Counted from the first letter of the stretch, positions 17,225-26,675 are shown. The stretch is 64,000 nucleotides of DNA from Microbulbifer aggregans (GCF_001750105.1 NZ_CP014143.1:992001-1056000); one strand, 5' to 3'. The notes: generated by a model not told the origin, from the sequence alone. Translations and numbers: made by a program.

Positions 17225-20200
17225 ATGACAACGATCAAGCAGAAACCACTGCGCCAGCAGCTGCTCGGTTTTACGGCGGCAGCGCTGCTGCTGCCGCTTG
17301 GCACCGGGGCGAATACCGGTGCCACCGAAGCTGTTAAAGAGAAAGAGAGCGCCGGCCAGGCCGAAAGCTGGGACGTGAACCAGCCCCCCTATGAATTCAA
17401 GCCGATTGCGCTGGATACCCGCGAGACCACCTGGAGCAACCTGGACGTCAGCCCGGATGGCAGGACCATCCTGTTCGACATGCTCGGTGACATCTATCAG
17501 GTGCCCGTAAGCGGCGGCAAGGCGAAGGCCCTGACCAACGAGCTCGCCTGGAACATGCAGCCGCGCTTCAGCCCGGATGGCCAATCCATCGTCTTTATCA
17601 GCGATCGCGACGGCGCCGACAACATCTGGGTCATGGATCGCAACGGCGACAAACTGCGCCAGCTGACCACCGAGAAGGAAAACCTGGTGCACTCTCCCAG
17701 CTGGAGCCCTGATGGCCAGCACCTGGTTGCGCGCAAGGGCTTTATGTCCGGGCGCAGTATTCCCGCCGGTGAAATCTGGATGTACCACTACGGTGGCGGC
17801 GAGGGCCGCCAGCTGAAGGAGCGCCTGGGCGGTGAGATCGCGCAGAAGAATATCGCCGATCCGGTGTTCTCCCCGGACGGTCGCTACATTTATTACTCAA
17901 TCGATACCACCCCGGGCACGGTGTGGGAATACAACAAGAATTCCACCCAGCAGATCTTTGCCATTAACCGCTACGATCTGCAGGACGGCAAGGAAGAGAC
18001 TTTCGTCTCCGGTCCCGGCGGCGCCATCGCGCCGATGCCGTCACCGGATGGCAACCAGCTGGCGTTTATTCGCCGCCAGGACAACAAAACCTCCCTGTTC
18101 CTGAAGGATCTGGAAACCGGCCTGGAAACCCCGGTATACAGCGAATTGGAGCGGGATCTGCAGGAGACCTTCGGTTCCCACGGCAACTACGTGCAGTACG
18201 ACTGGATGCCCGACGGGGAATCCCTGATCGTCTGGTCAAAGGGCAAGTTCCAGCGTATCGCCGCCGATGGCAGCGGTAGCGAGGAAATCGCCGCTCACAT
18301 CCAGGTCGAGAAGCAGGTGGCGGACGCGGTGCGCTTCCCTGTCGACGTCGCCCCGGAGGAGTTCCAGGTCAAGATGATCCGCTGGGCACAGAAGTCCCCG
18401 GATGGTCGGCAGATCGCTTTCCAGGCCCTGGGCAGGATCTATATCCAGGATGTGGAGAGCGGTGAACGCCGTCGCCTGACCCGCCAGGACGACCACTTCG
18501 AGTTCTATCCCAGCTGGTCCCGCGATGGCCGACAGATCACTTACGTGACTTGGGATGACGAAAAGCTGGGCCACGTGCGCGTTGTGTCCGCCCGCAGCGG
18601 TCGCGGCGAGAACATCACCAGTCAGCCGGGCCTGTACGTGGAACCGAGCTTCTCCCCCAGCGGTGAAACCGTCGCTTACCGCCGCTTTACCGGCGGTTAT
18701 CTGCTCAGCCCGGAGTACTCGCTGGAACCCGGTATCTACCTGGCCGATGCCGATGGCGACTGGCAGCGGCGAATTGCCAAGGCTGGCTACGAGCCCCATT
18801 TCGGCGCCGATGACGAGCGGATCTACTTCTCCGAGTTTGTCTACGACGGCGGCGGCAAGCGGGTGCTGAAGAGTGTCGATGCCAACGGCAAGGATGAGCG
18901 CGAGCACCTGCACGGTGCCGAGATTACCTCCTTCCGCCTGTCCCCGGATGGCCGCTGGGTGGCCTTCACTCAGGACTTCAAGGCCTATGTGGCGCCGTTC
19001 ATGCACACTGGCAAGTCCGAATCCATTGGCCCCAATGCCAAGGCAGTGGCAGTCAAACAGGTTTCCGCCCGTGCCGGCGAGCACCTGCACTGGTCTGCCG
19101 ACAGCCGCACCCTGGGCTGGTCTCATGGCCCGAAGCTGTACGAGCAGCAGCTGAGGAATGCCTTCGACTTTGTCGCCGGCGCGCCAGAAGCCTTGCCGGA
19201 GCCGGTGGCCGAGGGCGTGGACCTGAGCTTCGTCCAAAAGCACGAAAACCACGATCGCCTGGTTGCGCTCACTGGCGGCAAGGTGGTCACCATGCGTGAC
19301 GCCGAGCAGTCCCGGGAAGTCATCGACAACGGCGTGGTGCTGTTCCGCGGCAACCGCATCGTCGCGGTGGGCCCGGCCAATGAAGTGGAGATCCCGCTGG
19401 GTGCCAAGCGTATCGATGTCAGCGGCAAGACGGTGTTGCCGGGCCTGATCGATGCCCACGCCCACGGTGCCCAGGGCCGCGAAGAGATTATCCCGCAGCA
19501 GAACTGGAATCTGTTCTCCAGCCTGGCATTCGGGGTTACCACCATTCACGACCCGTCCAACGACAGCAGCGAGATCTTCTCCGCCGCCGAGATGCAGAAA
19601 GCCGGCCTGATCACCGGCCCGCGCATCTTCTCCACCGGCACCATCCTTTATGGCGCCAAGGGTCCCGGTTACAAAGCCAAGATCAACTCTCTGGAAGATG
19701 CCCAGTTCCATGTGGGCCGACTGAAAGAGATGGGCGCAATCTCGGTGAAAAGCTACAACCAGCCCCGTCGCGAGCAGCGCCAGCAGGTACTGCAGGCAGC
19801 CCGCGAGCAGGGCATCATGGTCGTGCCCGAGGGCGGCGGTAAGTTCCAGCACAACATGAACATGATCGTCGACGGCCACACCGGTGTAGAGCACTCCCTG
19901 CCCATCGCCAACGTCTACACCGACGTGGAGCAACTGTGGGGCCAGACGCAGGTAGGTTACACGCCGACCTTCGTGGTCGCCTACGGAGGCCTCTCCGGTG
20001 AGTACTACTGGTATGACCGCACCGAGGTGTGGAAAAACGAGCGCCTGACTACCTTTACTCCGGACTTTATCGTCAATCCGCGCAGTATCCGCCGGCCGAC
20101 AGCCCCGGACAGCCACTACAACCACTTCAATGTGGCGCGCCACGCCAAGCAGCTGCGCGACAAGGGCGTTACCGTGCACATCGGTGCCCACGGCCAGCGC

Positions 20201-20572
20201 GAGGGCCTAGGTGCGCATTGGGAGTTGTGGATGATGGGGCAGGGCGGTTTCACTCCCTGGGAGGCGTTCCGTGCCGGCACCATCGACGGCGCCCGCTATC
20301 TGGGCATGGACGGTGACCTTGGCAGTATCGAGCCGGGCAAACTGGCCGACCTGATCGTGGTGGACGGCAATCCGCTCGAGGATCTGCGTCAGTCTGAAAA
20401 CATTGCCTATACGGTGATCAACGGCCGCATCTTTGACGCCAGTACCATGAACGAGCTGGACAGCGAGGACCGGCTGGCCTTCTTCCACGAGCGCCTGCCG
20501 ATCAGCGCCATGCCGACGCCCACGGCTGAAGCCATCCAGGAAAAGATGGAGCGCCATCACTGGGTACACTGA
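17225..20572 (+). CDS. Secreted TolB-like beta-propeller/amidohydrolase fusion protein
   Basis: A 1115-residue protein with an N-terminal signal peptide (hydrophobic stretch LLGFTAAALLLPLGTGA). Residues about 60-640 hold repeated WD40/TolB-like blades with SPDG motifs (SPDGRTILF, SPDGQSIVF, SPDGRYIYY, SPDGRWVAF). Residues about 690-1085 form a metal-dependent amidohydrolase: PGLIDAHAHG carries the HxH pair, ISVKSYN a Lys suited to be the bridging carbamate, EHSLPIANV and VHIGAHGQ further His, and GSIEPGKLADLIVVDGNPL the C-terminal block. Such fusions are common in marine bacteria, are probably periplasmic, and have no proven substrate; a peptide or cyclic amide hydrolase is a guess. A terminator follows. 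Confidence 0.85.
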   Translation: MTTIKQKPLRQQLLGFTAAALLLPLGTGANTGATEAVKEKESAGQAESWDVNQPPYEFKPIALDTRETTWSNLDVSPDGRTILFDMLGDIYQVPVSGGKAKALTNELAWNMQPRFSPDGQSIVFISDRDGADNIWVMDRNGDKLRQLTTEKENLVHSPSWSPDGQHLVARKGFMSGRSIPAGEIWMYHYGGGEGRQLKERLGGEIAQKNIADPVFSPDGRYIYYSIDTTPGTVWEYNKNSTQQIFAINRYDLQDGKEETFVSGPGGAIAPMPSPDGNQLAFIRRQDNKTSLFLKDLETGLETPVYSELERDLQETFGSHGNYVQYDWMPDGESLIVWSKGKFQRIAADGSGSEEIAAHIQVEKQVADAVRFPVDVAPEEFQVKMIRWAQKSPDGRQIAFQALGRIYIQDVESGERRRLTRQDDHFEFYPSWSRDGRQITYVTWDDEKLGHVRVVSARSGRGENITSQPGLYVEPSFSPSGETVAYRRFTGGYLLSPEYSLEPGIYLADADGDWQRRIAKAGYEPHFGADDERIYFSEFVYDGGGKRVLKSVDANGKDEREHLHGAEITSFRLSPDGRWVAFTQDFKAYVAPFMHTGKSESIGPNAKAVAVKQVSARAGEHLHWSADSRTLGWSHGPKLYEQQLRNAFDFVAGAPEALPEPVAEGVDLSFVQKHENHDRLVALTGGKVVTMRDAEQSREVIDNGVVLFRGNRIVAVGPANEVEIPLGAKRIDVSGKTVLPGLIDAHAHGAQGREEIIPQQNWNLFSSLAFGVTTIHDPSNDSSEIFSAAEMQKAGLITGPRIFSTGTILYGAKGPGYKAKINSLEDAQFHVGRLKEMGAISVKSYNQPRREQRQQVLQAAREQGIMVVPEGGGKFQHNMNMIVDGHTGVEHSLPIANVYTDVEQLWGQTQVGYTPTFVVAYGGLSGEYYWYDRTEVWKNERLTTFTPDFIVNPRSIRRPTAPDSHYNHFNVARHAKQLRDKGVTVHIGAHGQREGLGAHWELWMMGQGGFTPWEAFRAGTIDGARYLGMDGDLGSIEPGKLADLIVVDGNPLEDLRQSENIAYTVINGRIFDASTMNELDSEDRLAFFHERLPISAMPTPTAEAIQEKMERHHWVH

Positions 20573-20598
20573 TCTCAAACGATCGGTAGCCTGAAATG

Positions 20599-20634
20599 AA
20601 AACCCGCGGCCCCGGCTGCGGGTTTTCTTTTTTC
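20599..20634 (+). terminator. Rho-independent terminator of the amidohydrolase gene
   Basis: AACCCGC and GCGGGTT flank a GC-rich loop and are followed by TTTTCTTTTTT, 27 bases after the stop codon. The A-run before the stem means it could also work from the other side. Confidence 0.85.
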
Positions 20635-20750
20635 AGCTGGTAAAAAATTACCGCGCTCTGTTGGAGGCGACACGGGTATTATCCACAGAACCACGGCAGC
20701 TATGCTGTTGGGACAAATTTCAGTGCCAATGACATCGAGCGAACACAGGC

Positions 20751-21650
20751 ATGGAAAAGCTAGAGAACCGCGGGTTGTGGCTTTCGATCACCGGCTGCCT
20801 GTTTATGGCCGCGCTGGCTTTTGTATTCGCCCACCTGTCTGGATCGGCAGCGATCTTCCTGGATGGTGTCTTTTCGCTGGTAAATTTCCTTATGTCCCTG
20901 GTGATGCTGCGGGTTTCGCGGCTGATTCAGCGAAAGGCTGACCCTCGCTTTCCGTTCGGGTATGCCAGTTTCGAACCGGCCTTCAATGTGCTGCAGAGTC
21001 TGGTCTCCCTCGGCGTGATGTTAATGGCACTCTCTTCCGCGGTGTTTTCCCTGTTTCGGGGCGGGCGGGAGCTGGACACCGGCATCGCCACTATTTATGC
21101 CGCGGTCGCGTCACTCGGTTGCCTGGTGATTTACCTCTACCTGCGCAGAATCGGCAAAGTCACCGAGTCGAGCCTGATCCAGGTAGATGCCTTTACCTGG
21201 ATGATTGACACGGTACTGAGTGCCGTCGTGCTATGCGCATTTGCATCCGCCTGGCATTTCGGTGAAAAACTCGGCGGTTTCCTGCCCTACCTGGATGCCT
21301 GGCTGGTGATCGGCATGGTGGTGTTGATGCTGCCGGTTCCGTTCAGAATCCTCTACCAGAACCTGATGGAGGTGCTGCTGGCAGCACCTTCAGCGGAGCA
21401 CCAGCTATTGATTCACCAGGCCTTCACGAAGGCCATGCGGGATATCCCGGCTCAGGACTGGTCACTCAGTATCAGCAAGGCGGGACGATCTACCTACCTG
21501 CATGCACGGATCCTGCTGAAGGAGGGGGAGGACCAGTGCCCGATTGCGCTGGCGGATGAGTGGCGCGAAAACCTGACGGAACGGATGCGGGACTATGTTC
21601 AAGAGCGGGAGTTCGATGTGGTTTTTACCACCGATGCCTCCTACCTGTGA
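20751..21650 (+). CDS. Cation diffusion facilitator family protein with altered metal sites
   Basis: A 299-residue membrane protein with six hydrophobic segments and a short cytosolic C-terminal domain, the layout of CDF efflux proteins. Aligned by eye with E. coli YiiP, only part of the metal sites is kept. Asp38 in FLDGVFSLVN matches the first helix-2 aspartate, but the second is Ser. The helix-5 motif reads DAFTWMID, so the His is Thr while the final Asp stays. The loop motif HSFGH reads FPFGY, losing both His. Substrate may therefore not be zinc. The start has only a weak ribosome site. No partner gene is adjacent; the FNT gene is convergent. Confidence 0.75.
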   Translation: MEKLENRGLWLSITGCLFMAALAFVFAHLSGSAAIFLDGVFSLVNFLMSLVMLRVSRLIQRKADPRFPFGYASFEPAFNVLQSLVSLGVMLMALSSAVFSLFRGGRELDTGIATIYAAVASLGCLVIYLYLRRIGKVTESSLIQVDAFTWMIDTVLSAVVLCAFASAWHFGEKLGGFLPYLDAWLVIGMVVLMLPVPFRILYQNLMEVLLAAPSAEHQLLIHQAFTKAMRDIPAQDWSLSISKAGRSTYLHARILLKEGEDQCPIALADEWRENLTERMRDYVQEREFDVVFTTDASYL

Positions 21651-21664
21651 TCCGGTGTCCACGG

Positions 21665-22462
21665 TCAGTCGTTGCTGATGTAGCCGTACTTGAGCATTCC
21701 CACAAACACCGCGCCGCCGATGGTATTACCAGCGGTGGCGATCAACTGGAATCGCAGCACGTCCATCCCGGTCAGTCCATTATCCGTCCCCAGCCAGGCG
21801 CTGAACGCCGCCACCGCACCGGCAATACAGTGCGCCAGGCCTCCCAGGCCGATAACGAACGTGATCAGACTGATCACCACAATGCGGCCGATGGTATCGG
21901 TGGAGGAAGCCACCACCCATCCAAGCAGCCCCATCAACCAACCGGCAAATACTGCGCCCAGAAAGAGACCGCTGCCGCCATCCACCATCATCTTGTCGCT
22001 GTAGTAGTCGAAGGCGAGACTGTCGACATTATCACTGAGCAAGGCAAAACGGATAAAGATCAGGCTGAAAATCAGGGCGCCGAGCATATTCCCGCCGTAG
22101 ATCAACCCCCATACCCGCATCAGACTCAGGGGGCTCTGCTTGCCATCGAGTACGGGCAGGATCGCCAGTGTCGTATGTTCGGTGAAGAGATCACTCCTGC
22201 CGATAATGACGAGGATAAAGCCGACCGGATAACTCAAAGCGAGTATCAGATGCAGAAGAGAAGTGGTGACCTCCTGATGGAACTGGGTAAACAGCACGGC
22301 CATCAGAAAAAAACTGAAGCCAATCTCCAACCCTGCAGCCGTTGAGGATAGGGCCAGCGAAAGGCTGTTACGCTGGTATTCATGCTGACTCGCCTCCATC
22401 TGCTCCTGCAGGATCTGGCGGTCACTCTTCGGCTTGCTGTGCTCGGGCGCCGTCTCTTCCAT
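21665..22462 (-). CDS. Formate/nitrite transporter (FNT) family protein, YfdC-like
   Basis: A 265-residue protein. After a charged, probably coiled N-terminal segment of about 45 residues there are six hydrophobic segments with FNT signatures: FILVIIGRSDLFTEHTTLAILP, VWGLIYGGNMLGALIF and GGAVFVGMLKYGYI near the end. FNT proteins are pentameric aquaporin-like channels for small monovalent anions such as formate, nitrite and hydrosulfide. This subgroup with a longer N-terminus resembles E. coli YfdC, whose substrate is not settled. It stands alone, with a bidirectional terminator on its upstream side and a convergent gene 14 bases away. Confidence 0.87.
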   Translation of the reverse strand: MEETAPEHSKPKSDRQILQEQMEASQHEYQRNSLSLALSSTAAGLEIGFSFFLMAVLFTQFHQEVTTSLLHLILALSYPVGFILVIIGRSDLFTEHTTLAILPVLDGKQSPLSLMRVWGLIYGGNMLGALIFSLIFIRFALLSDNVDSLAFDYYSDKMMVDGGSGLFLGAVFAGWLMGLLGWVVASSTDTIGRIVVISLITFVIGLGGLAHCIAGAVAAFSAWLGTDNGLTGMDVLRFQLIATAGNTIGGAVFVGMLKYGYISND

Positions 22463-22600
22463 TTGACTCTCTGTATGAAGGGGGGTGCAGAGCCGGTTGG
22501 TACGACCAAGCCCTCAGAGAGCTTAGATCAAGTTTGGATGGATCAAATCGGGCACTACGGCAGGGATAAGTTTCCTCAACTGCGGCGCCCACCAGACAAT

Positions 22601-22629
22601 AAAAAAGCCCGCCGGTTGGCGGGCTTTTT
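22601..22629. terminator. Rho-independent terminator, metzincin operon side
   Basis: AAAAAAGCCCGCC / GGCGGGCTTTTT form a stem flanked by A- and T-runs. It lies 18 bases past the stop of the metallopeptidase gene on the minus strand, with an A-run on the plus strand giving a U-run in that transcript. Confidence 0.85.
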
Positions 22630-22647
22630 CGTCGCTCGGGACGGGGA

Positions 22648-25101
22648 TCAGTCGTTCAGGTGCGCACAGCGACCAAACTCTGCACCGCCCTGGACTTCCG
22701 CGATCAGCTGTTTCGGGAAGCTGACTTCGCGATCCTGCCCATCCTTACAGACAAAGGCAGTGTCCATGTCGATATCGAAAGTGATGGTGGCGCCAGCCAG
22801 GTTGCCCATCATTTCCGAACCGTCACCACTCAGGGCCAGCGGGTTGTCCACCGGGAACTGCGAGGCCTCGACCACACCCTGCTTGTTGAAGAAGTCACGG
22901 GTATTGATCCAGCCGATACCTTCCAGGTAAACCGCGCCGATAAAGCCGGTGAAGAAGGAGCCGGCGCGACCGACGATCACGCTGCCATCTTCATTCATAT
23001 CGATCGGCATCACCTGAATCGGGCCGAAGTAGTTCTGCACGAACTCAGCGCCGTAACGCGGGTTGGTGCACAGGTTGCCGAGGAAGAAATGGTTGTAGTC
23101 CATGTCTTCACACCAGGTCAGACCACCGATACTTTCAAGCTCATCAGTTTTGGTATTCCAGAGCTGCACCCCGGTGTCCGTATCCAGCGCAACCATGCTG
23201 CCATCGCGAGTCATGGCAGTGGCATTTTTAGCCCCGAACTCGCTGTACAGGTCACGGAATTCACCATCGACCCACGCCACCTGCTTGTAGGTGTTGGAGC
23301 CAGTGATGACCTCGCCGTTACCGGAAACGCGGTCCGCGCGAACCCACTGTACATAGCCGGGAATATCATAGGGAAGCTCTTCGATGTTACCGTGCTTATC
23401 CCACTTGACCGGCACCATTTCGCCACCGCCGTTTCTCTGGCAGTTGCCATCGCCATCGACATCCTTGTAGCCCAGGCCGACCATCACCTCACCGGTGTCG
23501 TCCATGTCCCAGACAGATGCGGCCTGAGTGCCAAGGGAACCAGAGCCGCCACAGCTGTTGCCATTCAGGTCCTGCATGGGCTTCAGCTGATTGCTGGCGA
23601 GATCCCACATGACGGGCTCGCGGATGCCATTGCCGTCGAGGTCGGCAGTGGTCACGGCCTTGGTGGCGTTCTTGTTCATCTTGCCGCCGTTGGTACGGAG
23701 GTCGACATTGGGGTGCAGGGAGTAAGATTTCTGCACGGCGTCGTAAATGAACGGAATACCGTTACCCACGGTACCGAAGGCTTTCTTGCCATTCTTGGCC
23801 AGGTCGGTGACGAACGCCTGCACCAGCGGCGTGTACTGGATGCCATCCTCGTAGCCGTTGAAGTACATGTCCGTGCGCTTGGTCTCGCCAGCCTGCACGG
23901 TAATCGGCGTGAAGCTACAGGCGCGATCCTCGGCGGGGTTTGTGCTCTCGCCAGCGTTCCAGTACTCGGACTCGGAAACGATGGAAGTCGGCGCTGTCGG
24001 GTAGCCACCGGCCTTGATGGTGTCGGTGTACAGAACATAGCGCGCACCCGGCTGCAGGCCGTTGATGGTGAAAGTGCCATCCGGGCCGACCAGGCCCTGA
24101 GTCTGGTTACCAGACTGCTGGGTGATCACGTCATACATCGGATTGTCGATGTTGCGGGCGACCATGTTGATGCCGGAATATTCGCTGACACCGTCTTTCA
24201 GGTACAGCTTGCCGGTAATGGAACCGTACTGAGTCTTGTAGGCCTCGGTCGGATACAGGTCGGAGATATTCACGATATCATCCCGCACACTGATGCTCGC
24301 CTGCTGGCGGCCCTGCTCGCCGCGTACATTGATGTATGGGAACATGGTCTCGATGGTGTCTGCTGCCGGCTTGGGGAAGCCCTTGTAGACATTGGCAGTA
24401 TCACAGCCCGGTACACCGTCGTAGTAGGGACGGTACGCCGCAGCCATGTAACTGAAGTGGCCGTTGGCCTGCGAGTGGGACATGTTCATGGCGTGGCCGA
24501 ATTCGTGGGTGAACACGCCGGCGACCATTTCGCCCTCAGTATCGTTGATGTCGACGAACCAGCCGTTCATCAGGGCCGTGGCTTCAAGGATTTCACCTGT
24601 TTCCTCGTCCGCCCACTCCGGGAAAGCGATACCCAGTACCTGGTTTTTCGGCACACCGAAATACTGCTCCAGGATCTGTCCATCGGTGTCGTAATTGACC
24701 CAGAAACCGTAGCCGTTTTCTTTCGCGTAAATTTCGCCAACGTTGGTTTCGTTGACGTCTGCGATACCAGTCTGCTCTTCAATAGTGCCCTGAATGGACA
24801 TGCGCAGAGTGGAGGTTTCGACATTGGACCACTCAGCGACTGCTTTTGCAGTCACCGCATTGGCCTGCTCGATACTCAGGAATACGGTGCCATCGTAATT
24901 GACGGTAAACGCCGGTGCTTCACCGCCATCGGCAGTGGGAGTCATGGGGCCACCATCGGTGTAGACAGGGATTTCACCTTTGGAGGTATCCCACTTATAC
25001 GGCTGCATGGTCGGCTCGTGGATGTACAGGGGGCCACCCGCCTGTGCGCCGGCAGAAGCCAGGGCAAGACCTATCGCGATGCTGAGCTTATTCATTTTCA
25101 T
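22648..25101 (-). CDS. Secreted metzincin-like zinc metallopeptidase
   Basis: An 817-residue exported protein with a signal peptide (LSIAIGLALASAGAQA). The zinc motif HEFGHAMNMSH is at residues 199-209, giving HExxHxxxxxH with three His ligands, and a Met-turn-like TMFPY follows near 252-256; together these define a metzincin-type site. The Asn at the place of the usual Gly is unusual. The middle has a carboxypeptidase-regulatory-like beta domain (GTFTINGLQPGARYVLYTD). The C-terminal part has Asp-rich loops (DLDGNGIREP, DVDGDGNC) likely to bind calcium, and paired Cys. It overlaps the stop of the upstream gene (ATGA) and is translated with it. Role, perhaps extracellular protein degradation, is inference. 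Confidence 0.75.
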   Translation of the reverse strand: MKMNKLSIAIGLALASAGAQAGGPLYIHEPTMQPYKWDTSKGEIPVYTDGGPMTPTADGGEAPAFTVNYDGTVFLSIEQANAVTAKAVAEWSNVETSTLRMSIQGTIEEQTGIADVNETNVGEIYAKENGYGFWVNYDTDGQILEQYFGVPKNQVLGIAFPEWADEETGEILEATALMNGWFVDINDTEGEMVAGVFTHEFGHAMNMSHSQANGHFSYMAAAYRPYYDGVPGCDTANVYKGFPKPAADTIETMFPYINVRGEQGRQQASISVRDDIVNISDLYPTEAYKTQYGSITGKLYLKDGVSEYSGINMVARNIDNPMYDVITQQSGNQTQGLVGPDGTFTINGLQPGARYVLYTDTIKAGGYPTAPTSIVSESEYWNAGESTNPAEDRACSFTPITVQAGETKRTDMYFNGYEDGIQYTPLVQAFVTDLAKNGKKAFGTVGNGIPFIYDAVQKSYSLHPNVDLRTNGGKMNKNATKAVTTADLDGNGIREPVMWDLASNQLKPMQDLNGNSCGGSGSLGTQAASVWDMDDTGEVMVGLGYKDVDGDGNCQRNGGGEMVPVKWDKHGNIEELPYDIPGYVQWVRADRVSGNGEVITGSNTYKQVAWVDGEFRDLYSEFGAKNATAMTRDGSMVALDTDTGVQLWNTKTDELESIGGLTWCEDMDYNHFFLGNLCTNPRYGAEFVQNYFGPIQVMPIDMNEDGSVIVGRAGSFFTGFIGAVYLEGIGWINTRDFFNKQGVVEASQFPVDNPLALSGDGSEMMGNLAGATITFDIDMDTAFVCKDGQDREVSFPKQLIAEVQGGAEFGRCAHLND

Positions 25102-25706
25102 TTTTTGCTCTCCTCAACCAGCTTGCCGACGTAACCCATGAAGGTCGCTGAGCTGACCGCGCCAGGGTTGGTAATCATGTTCTGCTCTTCAGCGGACATA
25201 TTGGAGGTGTCCATGCCTTCGAACAGGCCGTAGTTATTGACAGCGTTCATGACCTTGTCGTTGCTCACTACAAACTTGCCCTGGGCCATGCCTGCAGTGG
25301 TCTGGAAGCCGGTCATGCTGGCTTTTTTGTACATGAAGGCCACAACCTGTTCGCCCTCGTGCCACTTGGCAAAACCTTCCGGAGTTACGCCCAGGTAAAC
25401 CTTGCCGTTACCCATGGAGCGCGGCTTCAGCAGACCGAACTGACGGAAAGTGTATTCAGTGTCTTCCTTGACCTTGCCCTTGGCATCGTTGCCGACGCGG
25501 ATGGTGACTTCGGTGTAGGGAGCGTTGTTCTGGAAGCCGTCAGTGACGCTGACAACCTGGCCCAGCAAAATGCTCTCTGAAGCAGTCACCAGCTGCTCAA
25601 GGTTTTGACTTTTGAGTTTCATGGCATGCGCTGAAACGGAGAGCAGAGCTGCTGCCGCCAGCGTCGCCAGTAGGGAGATGCGCGAGAAAAGTTTCCCGGT
25701 TGGCAT
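25098..25706 (-). CDS. Exported protein of unknown function, partner of the metzincin-like gene
   Basis: A 202-residue protein with a clear signal peptide ending at about VSAHA. The mature part begins KLKSQNLEQLVTASESILLGQVVSV and seems a single beta-rich domain (YTEVTIRV, GKVYLGVTPEGFAKWHEGEQVVAFMY). I do not recognise a named family. The stop overlaps the start of the metallopeptidase gene by four bases, so the two are translationally coupled and probably work together, for example as an inhibitor, chaperone or surface partner. A strong AGGAGG ribosome site lies five bases before the ATG. The 549-base gap upstream presumably carries the operon promoter. Confidence 0.7.
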   Translation of the reverse strand: MPTGKLFSRISLLATLAAAALLSVSAHAMKLKSQNLEQLVTASESILLGQVVSVTDGFQNNAPYTEVTIRVGNDAKGKVKEDTEYTFRQFGLLKPRSMGNGKVYLGVTPEGFAKWHEGEQVVAFMYKKASMTGFQTTAGMAQGKFVVSNDKVMNAVNNYGLFEGMDTSNMSAEEQNMITNPGAVSSATFMGYVGKLVEESKK

Positions 25707-26207
25707 GGAGACCTCCTGACAGGATTTATTGTTATGAGATGTCGCGACAAAAACCGCAATTCACGACTCTTGACCACCCCAATAGATCACAAATCTATGC
25801 CCTCAGAAGTAACAGTCTGTAACAGCGCAACAGGGTTTTTTTGGCTTTTAGTGACCAATTGAGTGTCGCTTTTCGCGATGGTGCCTTTAGGGATAGCTGC
25901 AGCAAAAACACTGAAAAAGCGGGGAAAAGCATCGTGCTGAGGCAATTTCCGTTTAGATTTTTTACCGTTTGATCATCAGTTTTCGGGTGAAGCCCACTCT
26001 GTAACGCCGGTCGACTTCGCCTCATGGCCCTGCTGTGCAGGGTAGGAATACTGCAAAATTGAGACGGCATCACAGTTTCAGCGAGACACTGTGCCTATCG
26101 CTAATGATGCAGAAAGTGAGTGAAAGGCGAGTTTGTCAGCTGAGAGAGCCGCCCCAGAGCGGTCGGGACAGCGCACGAATCGGGGGATGGTAAAAACAGG
26201 ACGGACA
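25707..26207. other. Gene-free region upstream of the metzincin operon
   Basis: About 500 bases without a convincing gene. It is richer in A/T than its surroundings. It should contain the promoter and a long leader for the minus-strand operon. I looked for common riboswitch signatures (c-di-GMP, cobalamin) and did not find one by eye. A short open frame at 25795-26073 on the minus strand has no ribosome site or protein-like composition. Confidence 0.5.
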
Positions 26208-26237
26208 CAAAAAAAGCAGCCGGAGCTGCTTTTTCTG
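26208..26237 (-). terminator. Terminator of the ATP synthase operon
   Basis: AAAAAGCAGC and GCTGCTTTTT pair across a short CGGA loop about 20 bases past the atpC stop. On the minus strand a run of U follows the stem, making a standard Rho-independent terminator. Confidence 0.85.
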
Positions 26238-26255
26238 ACGCTTCGAAAGAAGCAT

Positions 26256-26675
26256 TTACTTGCCGGCGGCCTTGCGAATGGCCTGCAGAGTGCGCAGGCG
26301 GGCTTCGGCTTCGGCCAGCTGGGCGGACACTCTTGCGTAGTCCACCTCGGAAGGCGCCTTGTGCAGGGCATGAGTCGCCTCTTCACGGGCCTTCTGTGCG
26401 GCCTCTTCATCAATCTCCCGCTCGGCGACATCCGCCAGAATGGTGACGATGTTCGGCTGCACTTCGGCGTAACCGCCGCTGACAAACAGCACTTCCTCTT
26501 CACCACCTTGCTTGATGATGCGCACCGGACCGGGCTTGAGGGCGGTGAGTAGCTGGGCGTGGCCGTAGGAAATCCCCAGCTCACCCTCGATACCGCTCAC
26601 GATCACCATCTCCACCAGGCCGGAGAAGAGGGATTGCTCAGCGCTTACAATGTCGCAATGTACAGTCATAGCCAT
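26256..26675 (-). CDS. atpC: ATP synthase F1 epsilon subunit
   Basis: A 139-residue subunit of the central stalk, equal in length to E. coli AtpC. The N-terminal beta-sandwich ([33 protein letters not shown], read in two parts around SAEQ) is followed by a helical hairpin from about residue 88 that can inhibit ATP hydrolysis. It is the last gene of the atp operon, 77 bases after atpD, and ends just before the terminator. Confidence 0.96.
   Translation of the reverse strand: MAMTVHCDIVSAEQSLFSGLVEMVIVSGIEGELGISYGHAQLLTALKPGPVRIIKQGGEEEVLFVSGGYAEVQPNIVTILADVAEREIDEEAAQKAREEATHALHKAPSEVDYARVSAQLAEAEARLRTLQAIRKAAGK

Noticed and set aside
18236..20191. Open frame of 651 codons on the minus strand
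   Set aside because: Shadow of the amidohydrolase fusion, with a His/Val/Gly-rich composition typical of antisense translation.
22660..25134. Open frame of 824 codons on the plus strand
   Set aside because: It mirrors the metzincin-like gene; its translation lacks signal peptide, domains or a ribosome site.
25795..26073. Possible 92-residue protein upstream of the metzincin operon
   Set aside because: No ribosome site, basic low-information composition, and no likely partner.
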